Assembly: GCF_000816845.1 (NCBI RefSeq)
Contig: NZ_CP006880.1
Coordinates: 558,001-622,000, forward strand
From: Rhizobium gallicum bv. gallicum R602sp
Lineage (GTDB): Bacteria; Pseudomonadota; Alphaproteobacteria; Rhizobiales; Rhizobiaceae
DNA: 64,000 nucleotides
Direction of reading: 5' to 3'
The position numbers and the translations under genes are program-made. The notes under the pieces were generated by a model, which saw nothing but the letters and a program-made list of their open reading frames with translations, ran no database searches and was not told the DNA's origin. Of the stretch, positions 26,037 to 35,434 are shown piece after piece. Position 1 is the stretch's first letter. Every line of letters starts with the position of its first letter.

Positions 26037-28447
26037 TGCTCTGGACCGCCGCAAGCGCTCTCGTTTCGCATTGGCGGCGTCGGCCTCTTCAGCTTGTTAC
26101 GCTTATACTTGGTCTTTCGTTAGCAACTGCGCTGTGGTCGGGTGTCCAGGCGATCAACGCAGAGGCACGGGCGAGTTATGCGCGGGCAGCCTCCGTGCTC
26201 GACCAGAACGAACTGGCGCAACTCGTACCGAGCAACGGCCATTCCGTTCCCCTAAGCACGTATTCCAAATTGAGAAGGGCAGGCTGGAATGTCTCGCCCA
26301 TTATCGAAGGCGACCATCGCTTCGGAAATGTCCGTGTGCGGCTTATCGGCGGTGATCCGTTGACGATGCCAGCGCAAGCGCAGGGCTTTAAGCCCGGAGA
26401 AAGGGATGGCCTGGCTGGCTTCATGGTGGATCCGGGTACCCTCGTGGTTTCCAAGGCGACCGCCTTGAGGCTTGAGGGGCAGACGCAGATGCAGGTCGAG
26501 GTGTCGCCGGACCTGCCGGACGGAGCCGCGCTCACCGATATCGCCGTCGCCGAGCAGGTTCTTGAAAAACACGGTGAGTTGAGCCGTCTCGTCGTTGCGC
26601 CGGAACAGCGGCCGAATCTGCCTTCGCTTGACACTCTCGCACCCGAGGTCGCATTAAAGCCACCCGGCGACCGGCCGGATGTCGCCCAGCTCACCGACAG
26701 CTTCCACCTCAACCTCACGGCATTCGGTTTCCTCGCGTTTGCCGTCGGTCTGTTCATCGTCTATGCGACGATCGGCCTGGCGTTCGAGCAGCGCAGAGCG
26801 ACCTTTCGGACCTTGCGCTCTCTCGGGCTTTCCATGTCGTCCCTGAACCTCCTGCTGATGACCGAGCTTCTGGCGCTGGCCTTCCTTTCGGGGCTTATCG
26901 GCGTCGTGATCGGGTATTTCGTGGCCTCCCTGTTGCTCCCCGGTGTGGCGGTAACGCTTCAGGGGCTGTATGGAGCGAGCGTCCCGGGTACACTGACCAT
27001 CCGGCCGGAATGGTGGGCAACCGGGCTGGGAATAGCGATCGGCGGAACGATCGTGTCGTCGGCACAAAGCCTTTGGCGGGTCGGGCGCATGCCGTTGCTG
27101 GCTGCAGCGCAACCTCGTGCCTGGGCCCGTGCGACGGCAATCGGTATCCGACTGCAGCTTTTGAGCGGGTTGGCTCTGCTGATCACATCGGCCACTTTGG
27201 CGAGTGTCGGACACGGGCTGATCGCAGGCTTTGCGGTCCTGGCGTGCCTCTTGCTCGGAGCGGCCCTGATGCTGCCGGGCATGCTGTCGGCGTTTCTTGC
27301 CATCATGCAGAGAAACTCGTCACGCGTGCTCGTCACGTGGTTCTGGGCCGATACGCGGCAACAGCTGCCCGGGCTTAGCCTGGCCCTGATGGCACTGCTG
27401 CTGGCGCTCGCCGCCAATGTCGGTGTCGGCACGATGGTCTCCAGCTTCCGCCTGACTTTCATCGGCTGGCTCGACCAACGGCTGGCGGCGGAGCTTTACG
27501 TCACCGCGCGAGAAGAGAACGAAGCTATGCGCCTGCGGACATGGCTGCTGGACCAGTCGATGTCGGTTCTTCCCATCTGGAGCGTCGAAGGTGAGGTGCT
27601 CGGAGAGAGGCTGCAGATCTTCGGCGCGGCAGCCGGCGATCCGACCTATCGCAACAACTGGCCGCTCCTGTCGGGCACGATCAATGTCTGGGACGAGGTC
27701 GCCGCAGGGCAAGGGGCGCTCATCAACGAGCAGCTCTGGCGTCGCAAGGGGCTCGCAATTGGCGATAGCCTGGTCTTGCCCGGCGAATGGAAACTCCCGG
27801 TCGTTGGGGTCTATTCCGACTATGGCAATCCAAAAGGCCAGGTCATCGTCGGTGTCGAAGCCCTGACGGCACATTACACTGACGTTCCAAAGCTGAGGTA
27901 TGGCGTGCGTGTTCCGCCTGCCGACGCCCCGGTGCTGAAGGAACGCTTGACGACCGAATTCGGTCTGCCTTCCGAAAACATCATCGACCAGGCCTCCCTG
28001 AAACGGCAATCTCAGGCGGTCTTCGACCAGACGTTTGCCGTGACCGGAATGCTCAATCTCTTCACCCTCGGCGTTGCAGGTTTTGCGATGTTCTCCAGCC
28101 TGCTGACCTTGTCGGGCATTCGGCTGCCGCAGCTCGCACCTGTCTGGGCGATGGGAATCAGGCGGCGCGATCTTGCCTTGCTCGAAGTGCTGCGGACTCT
28201 GGCGTTGTGGCTTGCGACTTTCGTTGCCGCGGTCCCTGTCGGCCTTGCGCTTGCCTGGGTGCTGCTGTCGATTGTCAATGTCGAGGCGTTCGGCTGGCGG
28301 CTGCCGTTGCGGATGTTTCCGATGGACTGGCTCGTCCTGGGGCTGGTGGCGCTGGCTGCGGCGATCCTGTCTGTCTTTATTCCACTCCGACGGCTGGCGA
28401 CGGTCGCGCCATCGGATTTGCTGAGGGTGTTTGCCAATGAACGCTAG
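26036..28447 (+). CDS. FtsX-like ABC transporter permease, 803 residues
   Basis: A long permease with an N-terminal helix, a large periplasmic domain, a first FtsX block of helices (FLAFAVGLFIVYATIGLAFEQRRATFRTLRSLG), further helices in the middle, a second periplasmic domain and a C-terminal FtsX block ending FIPLRRLATVAPSDLLR. This duplicated layout matches the eight-to-ten-helix permeases that act without a second subunit. These systems act on lipids, lipoproteins or peptides in the outer leaflet rather than importing solutes. It overlaps the genes on both sides by one and eleven bases. Confidence 0.9.
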   Translation: MLWTAASALVSHWRRRPLQLVTLILGLSLATALWSGVQAINAEARASYARAASVLDQNELAQLVPSNGHSVPLSTYSKLRRAGWNVSPIIEGDHRFGNVRVRLIGGDPLTMPAQAQGFKPGERDGLAGFMVDPGTLVVSKATALRLEGQTQMQVEVSPDLPDGAALTDIAVAEQVLEKHGELSRLVVAPEQRPNLPSLDTLAPEVALKPPGDRPDVAQLTDSFHLNLTAFGFLAFAVGLFIVYATIGLAFEQRRATFRTLRSLGLSMSSLNLLLMTELLALAFLSGLIGVVIGYFVASLLLPGVAVTLQGLYGASVPGTLTIRPEWWATGLGIAIGGTIVSSAQSLWRVGRMPLLAAAQPRAWARATAIGIRLQLLSGLALLITSATLASVGHGLIAGFAVLACLLLGAALMLPGMLSAFLAIMQRNSSRVLVTWFWADTRQQLPGLSLALMALLLALAANVGVGTMVSSFRLTFIGWLDQRLAAELYVTAREENEAMRLRTWLLDQSMSVLPIWSVEGEVLGERLQIFGAAAGDPTYRNNWPLLSGTINVWDEVAAGQGALINEQLWRRKGLAIGDSLVLPGEWKLPVVGVYSDYGNPKGQVIVGVEALTAHYTDVPKLRYGVRVPPADAPVLKERLTTEFGLPSENIIDQASLKRQSQAVFDQTFAVTGMLNLFTLGVAGFAMFSSLLTLSGIRLPQLAPVWAMGIRRRDLALLEVLRTLALWLATFVAAVPVGLALAWVLLSIVNVEAFGWRLPLRMFPMDWLVLGLVALAAAILSVFIPLRRLATVAPSDLLRVFANER

Positions 28448-29510
28448 AGGTCTTCTGGTCGTCCTTGTTTCCGTAGCCACGGCAATCTCCGTTCCTGCCG
28501 CCGCTATTTCGCAAGGGTTTGCCGGACTGGGCTCGACCGCCGAGGGCTTCGCTGTTCCACGCCCCGGCATACAACTCCGCTTTCCGGCAGATCACGGCCC
28601 CCATCCTGAATTCCGCATCGAATGGTGGTACATCACTGCAAACCTTGAGAGTGAGGAGGGGACGCAGTACGGCGTACAATGGACGCTGTTCCGCGCCGCC
28701 CTGGCGCCGAAGACCGAGGGCGGCTGGTCCGATCCTCAAGTCTGGATGGGCCATGCCGCGATCACCGCGAAAGATCGGCATCTCTTGGCTGAAAAACTCG
28801 CTCGCGGAGGGGTCGGCCAAGCAGGTGTCGTGGCCGTACCCTTTTCTGCCTGGATCGATGATTGGGAAATGAAAGGCCTGCCCAAACCGGGCGCCGACCA
28901 GCTAGACAAGGTTAGCCTGCACGCGACCGGAAAAGGTTTCGCCTACACGCTCGAACTCTCGGCCAGCGGTCCTCTCGTACTGCAGGGAGACCAAGGTTAT
29001 TCGGTGAAGTCGGCCGAAAGACAGGCGAGCTACTATTATTCGCAGCCGTTCTATAAGGTGTCGGGTTCTCTCGACATTGACGGCAAGACCGTTCGGGTCA
29101 GCGGCAAGGCATGGCTTGATCGGGAATGGTCTTCGCAGCCCCTCGCTAAGGATCAGACTGGATGGGAGTGGTTTTCGCTCCACCTGGATTCCGGCGAAAA
29201 GGTCATGGCGTTTCGGCTCCGCGACGGTCGCGGCGGCTACATGTCGGCGAACTGGATTTCGTCGGATGGCAAGCCTACCCCTCTGCCGCCTGGATCGCTG
29301 CAGATAACCCCTTTGCGAACAGCACGCGTCGGCGACCGGAATGTCCCGGTTGCATGGCGCGTCCGGATTCCCGAGCGCGGCTTCGACGTCACGACTAGTC
29401 CTTTGAACGACCATGCATGGATGGCGACTACCACGCCCTATTGGGAAGGTCCAATTTCATTCAACGGAAGTGCTGGGGGGCATGGCTATTTGGAAATGAC
29501 GGGATACTAA
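28437..29510 (+). CDS. Secreted lipocalin-like protein (AttH/CrtC family)
   Basis: A 357-residue exported protein with a signal peptide (LVVLVSVATAISVPAAAIS) and the tandem lipocalin-like fold of the AttH/CrtC/Svf1 group. Characteristic stretches are FPADHGPHPEFRIEWWYITANL, GKAWLDREWSSQPL, GWEWFSLHLDSGEKVMAFRLRD and the closing GPISFNGSAGGHGYLEMTGY. Such proteins bind hydrophobic molecules or hydrate carotenoids. Its start lies inside the end of the permease gene, so it is translationally coupled to the ABC exporter and likely carries or modifies the exporter's lipid-like substrate. A hairpin follows the stop. Confidence 0.88.
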   Translation: MNARGLLVVLVSVATAISVPAAAISQGFAGLGSTAEGFAVPRPGIQLRFPADHGPHPEFRIEWWYITANLESEEGTQYGVQWTLFRAALAPKTEGGWSDPQVWMGHAAITAKDRHLLAEKLARGGVGQAGVVAVPFSAWIDDWEMKGLPKPGADQLDKVSLHATGKGFAYTLELSASGPLVLQGDQGYSVKSAERQASYYYSQPFYKVSGSLDIDGKTVRVSGKAWLDREWSSQPLAKDQTGWEWFSLHLDSGEKVMAFRLRDGRGGYMSANWISSDGKPTPLPPGSLQITPLRTARVGDRNVPVAWRVRIPERGFDVTTSPLNDHAWMATTTPYWEGPISFNGSAGGHGYLEMTGY

Positions 29511-29516
29511 CGATGA

Positions 29517-29539
29517 TCGGCCGCGATGTGCGCGGCCGA
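29517..29539 (+). terminator. Hairpin after the AttH-like gene
   Basis: A perfect 9-base GC-rich stem, TCGGCCGCG (29517-29525) and CGCGGCCGA (29531-29539), with a 5-base loop, begins six bases after the stop codon. Only a weak T-run follows, so termination may be partial. Confidence 0.55.
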
Positions 29540-29699
29540 ACTTTAGGTCGAAGAGCCCCATCCTCCCAGCCGACGGGTTCGAAGCGTTCATCTGCACATA
29601 CAGCGTCGCTGAGATGCAATTATGCAAGTCTTGCGTATTCCACCAGGCTGTGAGTGCATTCGCGCATCGGATCTCTCACTTCGTCCAACGTGCTTCAGC

Positions 29700-30329
29700 T
29701 CACAGAAGGGTAGCGAGGAGGATGCCACTGCAAACGAGCAAGGCGATGCCGCTCAGCAGATTGAGGGGCGATCCCTGGAAAACGGCCCTTGAGAGGCTCC
29801 GGCTGAAGAGCCGGACCAAGAGCGTCAATGCAGCAAAGTAGCATAGGTTAACTATCTGAAAAATCGCGCCCAACGCATAGAATCCGAATAAGGTTGGCTG
29901 CTGGCCGAGCGGTAAAAATGCGGGAAAGAAGCCTGCGAAAAATATGATCGGTTTGGGATTGGAAAGCGTCAGCGCAATTCCCTTGGCAAATTGGTGCCGA
30001 GGCGGAAGAACTTGACCGCTTTTGTCCATGCTGCCCTGGGAACTCAACGACTGCCTGATCAGCCCTATTCCGATATAGGCTACATAAGCTGATCCAAGGA
30101 CCTTGATTGCATCAATTAGAAAGGGCCATTGGGCGACGAGGGCCGCAAAACCTAGGCCAGCACATGTAATAAGGACTATGTCACCAACGACAATTCCCGC
30201 AATGCCTCCGGCGGCGGCGCCCATGCCCCGTCCGGCCTGTCCCATGACAAAGAAGGTTGCTGGGCCTGGCACGAGGATTACGAGGCTAGAGGCAAGCACG
30301 AACGAAGCGATCGTTTCCATTGCGAACAT
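29700..30329 (-). CDS. LysE/RhtB family exporter
   Basis: A 209-residue membrane protein with about six helices. LVILVPGPATFFVMGQAGRG near the N terminus and ALTLSNPKPIIFFAGFFPAFL are the family signatures. LysE/RhtB proteins export amino acids or homoserine-lactone-like compounds; the substrate here is unknown. The start at 30329 gives MFAMETI with GTAGG upstream; an ATG three codons later is also possible. It follows the epimerase gene by seven bases, so the two are one operon. Confidence 0.9.
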   Translation of the reverse strand: MFAMETIASFVLASSLVILVPGPATFFVMGQAGRGMGAAAGGIAGIVVGDIVLITCAGLGFAALVAQWPFLIDAIKVLGSAYVAYIGIGLIRQSLSSQGSMDKSGQVLPPRHQFAKGIALTLSNPKPIIFFAGFFPAFLPLGQQPTLFGFYALGAIFQIVNLCYFAALTLLVRLFSRSLSRAVFQGSPLNLLSGIALLVCSGILLATLL

Positions 30330-30336
30330 GCTGGGC

Positions 30337-31266
30337 CTACCGTCCGCGCTCGAGGTGTGCGGCAATTACACCGGGCAACCACTGGGAAACATCTGGCGCT
30401 TCGTAGCCGAGAGAAATAGCCCTCGCGCTCGACATCGCGTAATCGGCCGGGAAGTCATATGGACTGAGTACTGCGGCGCGGCTAATCCCGGTCATGGCCT
30501 CCGCTTTTGCCTCTCTTCCCATGACTGATGCGACGGCTTGATGTATCTCCAGAGCCGTCAACGTGCCGTTCGCGCATGCATTGATCGCACCAGTAAAGGT
30601 ATGCTGCCCAGCCCAGTAAAGAAAGTCGGCAATTCCGGCGGGATTGAAAAACGAACTCTTGCCGTTGTTGATCGAATAAAAGAGCGGTCGGCCGCTGGCT
30701 ACACGATCAACATAGCTTCGAAGCCGGCCGGTGAAATCGTCCGGCCCAGACAGAATATGCCCGATCCGAACGCTGACCACCGGCAGTATGCCAGACTGAT
30801 GAAACCAAACCTCAGCAGCGCGTTTGGCTTGCCCGTAGAGGCTTTCGGAGTATGTCTCGTCGCGCCAGGGAAAATCGGGATTTGCGCGCTCGTTGCCTAG
30901 ATCGATGAGATTTTCGTCGAACGGAGCTTTTTTGGCCCAAAGCAATTGCGCGTAGACCTCGATGGTCGACGCCATGATGTAACGGCCCACTCTCCCGGCG
31001 AAGACAGATTCCGATATCCGAGCGTCGAGCGGACTGTAGCACATCTGGTCGAAGATGACGTCATAGTCTCCTCTTCCAGCGAAGGCACGGTCCATGGCAT
31101 CTTCGTCGCGCCGATCCACCGTGACGCGGCTAACGGTGGTCCCGAAGTCGTCCGAGGTGATTCCTCGGGTCGCCACGGTTACGTTGAGGCCAGCTTCGAG
31201 AAGCCGCCTTACCAACAGCCGGCCGAAAAAACGGGTTCCGCCAATGACTAAGGCATTTTTTTGCAT
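30337..31266 (-). CDS. NAD-dependent epimerase/dehydratase family protein
   Basis: A 309-residue extended short-chain dehydrogenase. The nucleotide-binding motif is GGTRFFGRLLVRRLLEAG at the N terminus, and a YGQAKRAAE segment supplies the Tyr-x3-Lys catalytic pair. The Ser of the triad is probably in IMASTIEVY. The substrate is not evident. It is co-transcribed with a LysE exporter and divergent from a LysR regulator, so it may make or modify the compound that the exporter removes. Confidence 0.87.
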   Translation of the reverse strand: MQKNALVIGGTRFFGRLLVRRLLEAGLNVTVATRGITSDDFGTTVSRVTVDRRDEDAMDRAFAGRGDYDVIFDQMCYSPLDARISESVFAGRVGRYIMASTIEVYAQLLWAKKAPFDENLIDLGNERANPDFPWRDETYSESLYGQAKRAAEVWFHQSGILPVVSVRIGHILSGPDDFTGRLRSYVDRVASGRPLFYSINNGKSSFFNPAGIADFLYWAGQHTFTGAINACANGTLTALEIHQAVASVMGREAKAEAMTGISRAAVLSPYDFPADYAMSSARAISLGYEAPDVSQWLPGVIAAHLERGR

Positions 31267-31345
31267 GGTGGTTCCTAGCTCCTGAATTAATCCTTGATTC
31301 CCATGCATCCATTGACTGCGCAACCGACAAATACTAAGCCAGTGA

Positions 31346-31366
31346 ATAAGAATTTCTATGTCTTAT
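31346..31366. promoter_or_regulatory. Candidate LysR-box dyad
   Basis: ATAAGA at 31346-31351 and TCTTAT at 31361-31366 form a perfect 6-base dyad around nine bases, the T-N11-A form expected for LysR regulators. It ends 10 bases before the lysR ATG and lies in the short gap to the divergent epimerase-lysE operon. Binding is inferred. Confidence 0.5.
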
Positions 31367-31376
31367 GGACTGACAA

Positions 31377-32255
31377 ATGCGCAGCCTGGCGGGACTTATT
31401 GATTTCGAATGCGCCGCGCGCTGGCAGAGCTTCAAGCTTGCCTCGCTTGAGCTTCATAAGACACCGGCTGCCGTGAGCCAGCAGATCAAGACTCTTGAAC
31501 AAACGCTGGGCTTTTCCCTGTTCGAGCGTCACCCGCGCGGCGTGACGATTACCGATAAGGGTAAAGAACTTGCCGAGACCATTGCCAAGGCACTTCTGCT
31601 ACTCGACCAGAAAATAAACGACCTTGCTGATGGCGCCGGCGACCGGGTGCTACGGGTTTCGACGACTCATTCATTCGCAATGAAATGGCTCATCCCAAGA
31701 ATTCCGCGCTTCAACCTCGCCTATCCAGAGGTCGACTTTAGGCTGGAGGCGACAGATGAACCGGTACCGTTGAAGTCGGGCAAATGCGACGTCGTGGTAC
31801 GACATGCCAGGTATGAACCGCATGTGGCAGACGACTTGACGTTCCCGGATCGCTTGGTGATGGTCGCGAGCCCAAGCCTTCTTGAAAGGTCGGGGCGCCC
31901 GGACCTCTTGATCGATGACATAGATGGCCTTCCGATAATCTATGAAGGTTCAACGCACCCTTGGATGCTATTGCTGGAAGCGCGGGGCATGCTTGGGAAG
32001 ACGTTGTCTTTCACCCGAGCCTTTAGCCATGCTGGATTGCTCGTCCAGGCGGCGGTTTCCGGTGACGGGGTGGCACTGGTATCTGCAGCGATCGCGTCTG
32101 ACGACATTTTGGCGGGCAGACTTGTTATGGCTGCCGATCTGTTCGTTCCATCGTCCTACTGCTACACGGTGCTGACGGCCTCCTCTAGTGCCACTAAGAT
32201 CCAGGTGAAGCATTTCCGATCATGGATCGGCGAGGAAATGAGGCGATGTACTTAA
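31377..32255 (+). CDS. LysR family transcriptional regulator (GcvA-like)
   Basis: A 292-residue activator/repressor. The N-terminal winged helix-turn-helix contains LASLELHKTPAAVSQQIKTLEQTLGFSLFERHPRGVTIT, and the effector domain starts with VLRVSTTHSFAMKWLIPRIPRF, a wording typical of the GcvA/AmpR group. It is divergent from the epimerase-lysE pair with 110 bases between, and a dyad sits just before its ATG, so it probably controls that operon. Confidence 0.92.
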   Translation: MRSLAGLIDFECAARWQSFKLASLELHKTPAAVSQQIKTLEQTLGFSLFERHPRGVTITDKGKELAETIAKALLLLDQKINDLADGAGDRVLRVSTTHSFAMKWLIPRIPRFNLAYPEVDFRLEATDEPVPLKSGKCDVVVRHARYEPHVADDLTFPDRLVMVASPSLLERSGRPDLLIDDIDGLPIIYEGSTHPWMLLLEARGMLGKTLSFTRAFSHAGLLVQAAVSGDGVALVSAAIASDDILAGRLVMAADLFVPSSYCYTVLTASSSATKIQVKHFRSWIGEEMRRCT

Positions 32256-32762
32256 CCATAGTCCGGGCCTCCAGCCGCTCGGCATGTCAGCGGTCGGCAC
32301 CAGGTTCAGGCATGGCCGGCCTACCGAAGAACCTAAACACTTTGTGCTATCGGCTTTGCGAACTCGCGCTGTGAAGCCGTTGCGACACCATAGTCGGCAT
32401 GAGTCCAGATCTGATGGACATCGAAATGCTGGAGCGAGTGCCGGTTGAGATCGGGCACCATCTCGCGACGAGTCCGCGTCAGGAGGGCACTTTTGGTCAT
32501 GTCTCCACGGCGTGCAGAGCTATCGCCACTCTCCGCCACGCTCCCGCCGCCATGACGCAAAGATAGGCTGGATTGCGGAACGTCCAGAAGCGGCAAAAAT
32601 TATCTTTTGTTAATTACAGGTCTCACCGACGGGGATCTATCCTGTCTCGCTGCAGGTCGAGAACCGCCGGCGATGAGTGACCACCGCGACACGACGGAAC
32701 TGGACGACACTGCACACGGGAGGATGAAAAGACAATCGTCCTCCAAATTCGGGAGATGCAAA
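32256..32762. other. Mostly non-coding region between lysR and an exported protein gene
   Basis: About 500 bases holding one possible small minus-strand gene (listed separately) and the upstream region of the exported protein gene. No terminator, repeat or element end is apparent. Confidence 0.4.
32333..32500 (-). CDS. Possible small protein, 55 codons
   Basis: The frame reads MTKSALLTRTRREMVPDLNRH onward with a His-rich middle (LQHFDVHQIWTHADYG). Codon use resembles real genes, but GGAG lies only two bases before the ATG and no family is recognised. It could be the tail of a decayed gene. Confidence 0.25.
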   Translation of the reverse strand: MTKSALLTRTRREMVPDLNRHSLQHFDVHQIWTHADYGVATASQREFAKPIAQSV

Positions 32763-33209
32763 ATGCGCTCTTTGATCGTTAAGACGGCGCTCACCGCCAT
32801 CCTTATATCTGTCCCACTAGCAACCGCCTTCGCTGCGTCCCATGCTTCCCGCAATTCACACGGTGTGCGCGCCGGCGAGCATGATCGTCGCGATCATTGG
32901 GCTCGGACCGAGCCCGGCGACGATGACCCGCTCGTGGATCCAATGCCGATGTTCATCCCCGACAGCCGATTGGACGCCATACTTTCTGAGATCCGTGCCG
33001 CCGATGGCCGTATCGCGGCTGACAGAAGCCGAAGGCTGCTCAGCGCCGCTGAAGTTCGTGATCTCCGTTCGCAAGAAGCCGCGATCCACGGACAAGCCAT
33101 CCAGATGGCTCTGAGCGACGGCATGATATCTACGTTTCATTATCACGTGATAGAGCATCAGATCGCCAATCTCGATGGAGCGATTTCACGCGGGGCCCGC
33201 CACGCCTGA
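32763..33209 (+). CDS. Hypothetical exported protein
   Basis: A 148-residue protein with a Sec signal (MRSLIVKTALTAILISVPLATAFAA), a His/Asp/Arg-rich linker, and a helical C-terminal half (FIPDSRLDAILSEIRAADGRIAADRSRRLLSAAEVRDLRSQEAAIHGQAIQ). GGAG stands seven bases before the ATG. I do not know the family; the helical half resembles small rhizobial periplasmic proteins of unknown role. It is followed by a strong hairpin. Confidence 0.75.
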   Translation: MRSLIVKTALTAILISVPLATAFAASHASRNSHGVRAGEHDRRDHWARTEPGDDDPLVDPMPMFIPDSRLDAILSEIRAADGRIAADRSRRLLSAAEVRDLRSQEAAIHGQAIQMALSDGMISTFHYHVIEHQIANLDGAISRGARHA

Positions 33210-33227
33210 TCGCAATCATCGCGCACC

Positions 33228-33255
33228 TGAAAGCCGCTCCGCTGGGCGGCTTTCA
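33228..33255 (+). terminator. Rho-independent-type terminator
   Basis: A 10-base perfect stem TGAAAGCCGC (33228-33237) and GCGGCTTTCA (33246-33255) with an 8-base loop lies 19 bases after the stop of the exported protein gene. The T-run is inside the stem (CTTTCA), as often in alphaproteobacteria. Confidence 0.65.
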
Positions 33256-33485
33256 TATAAGTGTTCTGGCAAGATCAGATGTCGCCGACGCCGATCGTGG
33301 CCGCGCTCAGCAAAGGCCATTTTTGTAAGCCGTGGCGGCCGGATGGCTCTGCGCTCGCACGCCAATCGCTTGAGTGGGTAAACTGGTCGACACTCGCATC
33401 GGAGCTTGAGACATTCTTCGTGACAGAAGGTGGTTGCAACAATATACAGTCAATGTCGATGAAAGAAGGACATGGCGATATTCCG

Positions 33486-34889
33486 ATGAAAGACTGGCTA
33501 CCCGACCTCAGCCGCAGCAACAGCCCACGCTACATGGCCATCGCCGACCTTATCGAGATGGATTTGCGCAGCGGTCATCTGGCCATCGGTGATCGTCTGC
33601 CGCCGCAGCGCGAGTTGGCGAAACATCTGGATATCGATTTCACGACCGTCGCGCGTGGTTATGCCGAGGCGCAGAAGCGCGGACTGGTGGATTCGCACGT
33701 TGGCCGCGGCACGTTCGTCACCGGCGGGGCCGACAAGGAGCGCCGGAGCTTTGGGTCCGACGCCGTTCTCGATCCGCGCCGTACGTCTGCGATCGACCTT
33801 TCGATGAATATGCCGCCGGAGCCAACCGATCCGGAATTGATCACGCGGATGCGCGAGGGAATCTCGGCGGTGGCTTCCAACCTTATCCCGCTTTTGCGCT
33901 ATCAGGGATTTGGCGGTTCTAGCATGGACAAGGAGGCTGCCGCCGCCTGGCTCAGCCGTCGAGGCCTTGTCCCTTCGCAGGAGCGTATTTTTGTGACGCC
34001 CGGCGCTCACCCGGCGCTGCTGGCGATTTGCGGCCTGCTGGCAAAGCCCTCTGAAACCATCCTATCGGAACGCATCACCTATCCCGGCATCCGCTCGATT
34101 GCGGCGCAGCTGCGTCTCAATCTATCGGGCTTGCCGATGGACGCTGACGGCATTTTGCCCGACGCCTTTGCCGAAGCCTGCGAGAGAGTGAAACCCAAGG
34201 GAATTTATCTCAACCCAACCCTGCAGAACCCGCTTACCTTGACGATCCCAGAGCGGCGGCGCGAAGAGATTTGCGCGGTGGCGCGCAAATATCACGTCCC
34301 GATCATCGAGGATGACGCCTATGGCTTCATTCCGCTGCATGCGCCGCCGCCGTTGGCGGCGATGGCCCCGGACCTCACCTGGCACATCGGCGGCTTGGCC
34401 AAATGTATCGGCGCCGGGCTCCGGCTGGCCTATGTCGTTGCACCTGATACCAAGGCGATCTGGCCCTTCGTCAGTGCCATGCGTACCAACAATGTCATGG
34501 CGTCGCCACTCAATATGGCGCTTGCCACGCGGTGGATCGAGGATGGCACCGCCGATGCCATCCTTCGATTCATCCGCCAGGAGGCAGCGGCACGCCAGGA
34601 ACTGGTTGCAGCCATCCTTCAGCCAGGTAGCTATTGTGGCGATCCCATCAGCTTCAACATCTGGCTGCCGCTGACGAACGGCTGGACGCGCTCGACCTTC
34701 GGCAGCCACATGCGCGCCGCGGGCATTGGCGTCGTTGCCAGCGATGCATTTACGGTCGAAGGTCAGGCGCTGGAAGCGGTGCGCGTCTGCCTTGGAGGTC
34801 CTGTCGATCGCGAAAAACTGCGGGTTAGTCTTGAATTCATGGGACACGCCCTTGAAAGCTCGCCTGAACTCGCGGCGTCGTTCTTCTAG
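33486..34889 (+). CDS. MocR/GabR family regulator (GntR HTH + aminotransferase domain)
   Basis: A 467-residue protein with an N-terminal GntR winged helix (YMAIADLIEMDLRSGHLAIGDRLPPQRELAKHLDIDFTTVARGYAEAQ, then GRGTFV) and a fold-type I aminotransferase domain. The PLP lysine is in WHIGGLAKCIGAGLRLAYV, and NPTLQNP and IIEDDAYG contribute other cofactor contacts. MocR proteins use the aminotransferase domain as a sensor for amines or PLP. Several in-frame ATGs exist (33453, 33459, 33486), none with an ideal ribosome site; I use the one that best fits the family's length. No obvious target gene is adjacent. Confidence 0.9.
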   Translation: MKDWLPDLSRSNSPRYMAIADLIEMDLRSGHLAIGDRLPPQRELAKHLDIDFTTVARGYAEAQKRGLVDSHVGRGTFVTGGADKERRSFGSDAVLDPRRTSAIDLSMNMPPEPTDPELITRMREGISAVASNLIPLLRYQGFGGSSMDKEAAAAWLSRRGLVPSQERIFVTPGAHPALLAICGLLAKPSETILSERITYPGIRSIAAQLRLNLSGLPMDADGILPDAFAEACERVKPKGIYLNPTLQNPLTLTIPERRREEICAVARKYHVPIIEDDAYGFIPLHAPPPLAAMAPDLTWHIGGLAKCIGAGLRLAYVVAPDTKAIWPFVSAMRTNNVMASPLNMALATRWIEDGTADAILRFIRQEAAARQELVAAILQPGSYCGDPISFNIWLPLTNGWTRSTFGSHMRAAGIGVVASDAFTVEGQALEAVRVCLGGPVDREKLRVSLEFMGHALESSPELAASFF

Positions 34890-35038
34890 TTTGGTCCGCC
34901 TCTCAATTGATCCGAAGTTGGAGCTCCGCGGCAATATGCCATATCGTACCAATTCGACAAATGTACTTATATTGAATGCAGTCAATAAATTCATTCAATG
35001 CATGCATAGACGCATGCGCACTGTAAGGATCGTTCGTC

Positions 35039-35434
35039 ATGCAAACGGAGTGGCCACCAATTCCGCCGACGACAACCGGGCTCAAAGGACGATGCCCGCG
35101 CTGCGGCCAGGGGCACATTTTCAACGGCTTTCTGAAAATAAGGCCCGAATGCGAAGTCTGCGGCCTCGACTACGGTTTCGCCGATCCGGCGGACGGTCCA
35201 GCATTTTTCGTCATCTGCTTCGCTTGCGTGCCGAGTGTCCTGCTCGGCGTGTGGCTCGAGGTCCAGTACAGCGCGCCCTTGTGGGTCCATCTGCTGGTCA
35301 CCGGTCCTTTTATGCTGGCTACCTGTATCCCGCCCTTGCGGCCTCTCAAGGGATGGCTGATTGCCAGCCAATATTTCTACAAGGCCGAAGAGGGCAAGCT
35401 CGACCGCACCTCTCCTGCGTCGAAAGAGGTCTAA
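35039..35434 (+). CDS. DUF983 family zinc-ribbon membrane protein
   Basis: A 131-residue protein with a zinc-ribbon (CPRCGQGHIF and CEVCGLDYG) followed by two membrane helices (AFFVICFACVPSVLLGVWL and LWVHLLVTGPFMLATCIPP). DUF983 proteins are common in alphaproteobacteria, often near cytochrome oxidase genes, but have no proven function. AAGGAT precedes the ATG. It stands alone here. Confidence 0.88.
   Translation: MQTEWPPIPPTTTGLKGRCPRCGQGHIFNGFLKIRPECEVCGLDYGFADPADGPAFFVICFACVPSVLLGVWLEVQYSAPLWVHLLVTGPFMLATCIPPLRPLKGWLIASQYFYKAEEGKLDRTSPASKEV

Noticed and set aside
27320..28570. 416-codon open frame on the minus strand
   Set aside because: It lies opposite the FtsX-type permease and has no ribosome site or domain.
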